NCBI RefSeq assembly: GCF_013782625.1
Contig: NZ_CP056199.1
Span: 3,056,588 to 3,120,587 of the forward strand
Length of the DNA stretch: 64,000 bases
Source: Enterobacter sp. RHBSTW-00994
GTDB taxonomy: Bacteria; Pseudomonadota; Gammaproteobacteria; Enterobacterales; Enterobacteriaceae
Reading direction: 5' to 3'
The notes under the pieces are model-generated. The model was not told where the DNA came from. It made no database searches and saw only the letters and a list, made by a program, of their open reading frames with translations. This document shows positions 62,035-64,000 of the stretch, piece after piece. A program made the translations under genes and the position numbers. Positions within the stretch are counted from its first letter, which is position 1; each line of letters opens with the position of its first letter.

Positions 62035-62801
62035 GCCTGATCCTCCAGATGATAAAGCGCATCAAGGAATGCGCTGGCAAAGCTGCCAGGCCCACGACAT
62101 TGTGAGACAGCAACTGTCCCTGCCCGCTTCATATACCCACAGGCGGCCGCCACATTACCCAGCCTGTCGCCCGGAAGCGAACAGCTGGCAGCCACCACGG
62201 CAGACAGCGCGCATCCGGTTCCTACCACGCGGGTCATAAGCGGATCGCCGCCAGTGACAGCATGAGTTCGAAGCCCGTCGGTGATGTAATCCACCTCGCC
62301 GGTGACCACGACAATTGCATGAGTTTGCCGGGCCAGTGCCTGGGCCGCAGGCAAAGCACGGGTTGCCGTATCCGTCGTATCCACACCGCGTCCACCGGCA
62401 CTCATTCCGGCAAGAGCGAGGATCTCAGATGCATTTCCCCGGATTGCCGCGGGCTTGAGCGTGAGAATTTGCTGGCAAAAACGGGTGCGGAAGGAAAGCG
62501 CCCCCACGGCAACCGGATCAAGCGTCCAGGGTTTGCCTGCAGCAACTGCGCTCTCTATCGCCCGGTGCATAGACTGTGCGCGAGGCGCGGTGAGTGTCCC
62601 AACGTTGATCAGCAGTGCATCGGCAATCGCCGCAAACTGTTCCGCTTCTTCAGCTTCAATCACCATCGCGGGAGATGCGCCGAGTGCCAGTAAAACGTTA
62701 GCGGTAAAGGTTTGTACGACATCATTGGTCATACAGTGAGTGAGTGGGGAACGGGTTCGGAATTGATGCAAAAAAGGTAAATCGAGCAGGTCAGGCTGCA
62801 T
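62031..62801 (-). CDS. thiM: ThiM, hydroxyethylthiazole kinase
   Basis: 256 residues (E. coli 262), with the conserved [20 protein letters not shown] and the anion-hole [13 protein letters not shown]. It salvages hydroxyethylthiazole by phosphorylation. The ribosome binding site GGAGC lies six bases before the ATG, within the riboswitch expression platform. Confidence 0.97.
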   Translation of the reverse strand: MQPDLLDLPFLHQFRTRSPLTHCMTNDVVQTFTANVLLALGASPAMVIEAEEAEQFAAIADALLINVGTLTAPRAQSMHRAIESAVAAGKPWTLDPVAVGALSFRTRFCQQILTLKPAAIRGNASEILALAGMSAGGRGVDTTDTATRALPAAQALARQTHAIVVVTGEVDYITDGLRTHAVTGGDPLMTRVVGTGCALSAVVAASCSLPGDRLGNVAAACGYMKRAGTVAVSQCRGPGSFASAFLDALYHLEDQA

Positions 62802-62828
62802 GGTTTCGCTCCTGCCTTACGTGAAGAA

Positions 62829-62930
62829 GCGATGACCGGGAAGGCATCTGACTTCCCTACGCTGGCATTATCCAGATCAGGTATTACGGGTATTTCTCAG
62901 CCTTCAAAAAAGAAGAGCACCCCGAGTCAA
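62829..62930 (-). promoter_or_regulatory. TPP riboswitch (thiM type)
   Basis: On the minus strand the THI-box aptamer is complete: ACTCGGGGTGC at its 5' end, GGCTGAGAAATACCCGT (pyrimidine sensor), then ACCTGATCTGGATAATGCC (pyrophosphate sensor) and GGGAAG closing the helix. Downstream CTTCTTCAC and GCAGGAGC form the expression platform that hides the thiM ribosome binding site when TPP is bound, as in E. coli thiM. Confidence 0.95.
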
Positions 62931-63000
62931 AATGATGTAACAACGGCAGACTATGGTAAGCCACGGACAATAGCAAGCCCCATACCTCTCATTTTATTTG

Positions 63001-63006
63001 CATAAT
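63001..63006 (+). promoter_or_regulatory. Candidate -10 for the region after thiM
   Basis: CATAAT, one base from the TATAAT consensus, 56 bases before the small ORF at 63062 and divergent from thiM. No clear -35 is seen at 17-base spacing. Confidence 0.3.
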
Positions 63007-63061
63007 CCCGGCGCAAAACAATGACAATTTTCACGCTTTCTCTTAGAGGTGATTATTTTAA

Positions 63062-63148
63062 ATGCAAACATTAAATGTTATTGATTTACGTGAGATTAAA
63101 AGCGCCACGCATCGTAAAAACACGCCTGAAGTACGTTCACGAAAATAA
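63062..63148 (+). CDS. Candidate 28-residue small protein
   Basis: Short ORF starting MQTLNVIDLREIKSATHR and rich in Lys/Arg and Asp/Glu, without a signal or membrane segment. It is supported by a strong ribosome binding site, AGAGGTGA (63045-63052), nine bases before the ATG. Too short to judge by composition alone; not recognised. Confidence 0.35.
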   Translation: MQTLNVIDLREIKSATHRKNTPEVRSRK

Positions 63149-63221
63149 AATAACCTATAAATAACAAATAGTTATTTATTTTCAGCCAACAAGAATACGG
63201 TATTAGTTAATCATGTTAAAT

Positions 63222-63235
63222 GTGATCTGCATCAA
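63222..63235 (+). promoter_or_regulatory. FNR-box / CRP-type site
   Basis: GTGAT-CTGC-ATCAA matches the FNR consensus TTGAT-N4-ATCAA at nine of ten positions. The same centre reads as a CRP site (AAATGTGATCTGCATCAAAA). GATAGT at 63258-63263 lies where a -10 should be for a site centred about 41 bases before the start. It would drive the small ORF at 63372 and the lipoprotein gene. Confidence 0.5.
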
Positions 63236-63371
63236 AATGGCAACTGTCACCATACTGGATAGTTGTCTCGCGTTACCATTGTCGCTACTAAAGAAACAGT
63301 GCTACACCTGATTTGCAGATACTGCGTAGCGATTATGTTATTTCTCATATCGTATAAATGATATTCGCTTT

Positions 63372-63473
63372 ATGAAATTAATCATATTCAGTGCAATCGT
63401 TTCTTTGCTCCTGGTTGCTACAGGTTTTTTTATGGGCGTTATTTATTTCACAATAATAACTCAGTGCCAATAG
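63372..63473 (+). CDS. Candidate 33-residue single-span membrane microprotein
   Basis: Short ORF starting MKLIIFSAIVSLLLVATGFF, with one hydrophobic span of about 25 residues and a short polar tail ending TQCQ. Typical of small inner membrane proteins. No strong ribosome binding site is visible. It lies between the FNR/CRP-like site and the lipoprotein gene, in the same orientation. Confidence 0.35.
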   Translation: MKLIIFSAIVSLLLVATGFFMGVIYFTIITQCQ

Positions 63474-63528
63474 TTATCGGGCAATGTATTTAATTTGCTC
63501 TCTATATTGTAATATTCAAGGTCATATA

Positions 63529-63990
63529 ATGAAAAAGTTAATGATAATAGCGTTGGCTGTTTCAACGCTGGCAGGTTGTACCACGCAAGCCGATCGCCTG
63601 GCGAAATGCGAGGCTCAGGGAATCAGTCGCGATACATGCTATCTCGCAGATCAAAACCGCACAGCTGCCATTAATGCGGCGGCTGAAAAACAGGCATTAG
63701 AAAATGCGGCTAATGCCGTACAGCATGCCCAGGCCGCAAAGATTCATGATCCGCTTCGTGAGGCTTCTTTCTCAGCAAATGCCCTTAACGCCACCATTTC
63801 TAACGGATTTTTCACCGCAACAATCAATGGCAACAAAGCAACCGTAAAGCGCCTTAACGCGAATTTCTATGAAATTCATGGTTACGGCTATGTTATATCT
63901 CTAAGTCTTGATGAAAACGGTATTACAAATGCGTCCTGGAATAAGACAAAGGGCCGCGACAACGGCATTTTGCAGGTAACACAAAAATAA
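63529..63990 (+). CDS. Small lipoprotein of unknown function
   Basis: 153 residues from the ATG at 63529, preceded by AAGG, giving a lipoprotein signal MKKLMIIALAVSTLAGC with Cys17 the lipid site; a frame start at 63484 has no signal. After the lipid site come a cysteine pair (Cys27, Cys37), an alanine-rich helix (about 45-70) and a C-terminal part with short beta strands (85-150). The residue after Cys is Thr, which favours outer membrane sorting. I do not recognise the family. E. coli K-12 has rcnR/rcnA near here instead. Confidence 0.75.
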   Translation: MKKLMIIALAVSTLAGCTTQADRLAKCEAQGISRDTCYLADQNRTAAINAAAEKQALENAANAVQHAQAAKIHDPLREASFSANALNATISNGFFTATINGNKATVKRLNANFYEIHGYGYVISLSLDENGITNASWNKTKGRDNGILQVTQK

Positions 63991-64000
63991 AGATATCAGG

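Noticed and set aside
1-64000. CRISPR arrays, insertion sequences, prophage, tRNA or rRNA genes
   Set aside because: No spaced direct-repeat series, transposase or integrase ORF, cloverleaf-like or rRNA-like segment was seen on reading both strands.

Overview
The window is chromosomal DNA from a member of the Enterobacteriaceae. Gene order and protein sequences follow the Escherichia coli K-12 stretch from galF through the colanic acid cluster, yegH-asmA-dcd-udk-dgcE-alkA-yegD, mdtABCD-baeSR, trhP-cyaR-yegS, fbaB, yegTUV-yegW and thiD-thiM. The proteins are close but not identical to the E. coli ones, and several E. coli genes are absent from their usual places: yegP, yegR, the gat operon, yegX, and rcnR/rcnA beside thiM. 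An enterobacterial genus near Enterobacter, Lelliottia or Citrobacter fits; the sequence alone does not settle which.

Layout. 1-446 is the 5' part of galF (minus strand). 624-23134 is the complete colanic acid (M-antigen) operon on the minus strand. It starts with wza-wzb-wzc (export and its tyrosine kinase/phosphatase) and continues through glycosyltransferases, acetyltransferases, polymerase, GDP-fucose synthesis genes, the initiating transferase wcaJ, the flippase wzxC and wcaKLM. Its long leader (23135-23822) carries a JUMPstart/ops element and two RcsAB-box-like copies. 23823-34635 holds ordinary core genes: yegH, asmA, dcd, udk, the large diguanylate cyclase dgcE, alkA and yegD. 34848-45836 is the mdtABCD-baeSR multidrug efflux and envelope-stress operon.

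45837-49289 has an AT-rich orphan gene for an exported protein, then trhP, the sRNA CyaR and yegS. 49286-55647 is a six-gene minus-strand operon absent from this place in K-12. It pairs an enolase-superfamily enzyme with a complete oligopeptide/nickel-type ABC importer and looks like an uptake-and-dehydration module for an unknown substrate. 55932-60471 holds fbaB and the divergent yegTUV operon (nucleoside-type transporter, ADP-ribosylglycohydrolase, PfkB kinase), with its likely GntR regulator yegW convergent behind it. 61234-62801 is thiD-thiM under a TPP riboswitch. The last 1.2 kb is AT-rich and holds two candidate microproteins, an FNR/CRP-type site and an unrecognised small lipoprotein.

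No insertion sequence, prophage, CRISPR array, rRNA or tRNA gene was seen. The parts most likely to hold undescribed biology are the enolase/ABC operon, the yegTUV-yegW salvage cluster, the orphan secreted protein at 45930-46466, and the microprotein/lipoprotein region after 63000.
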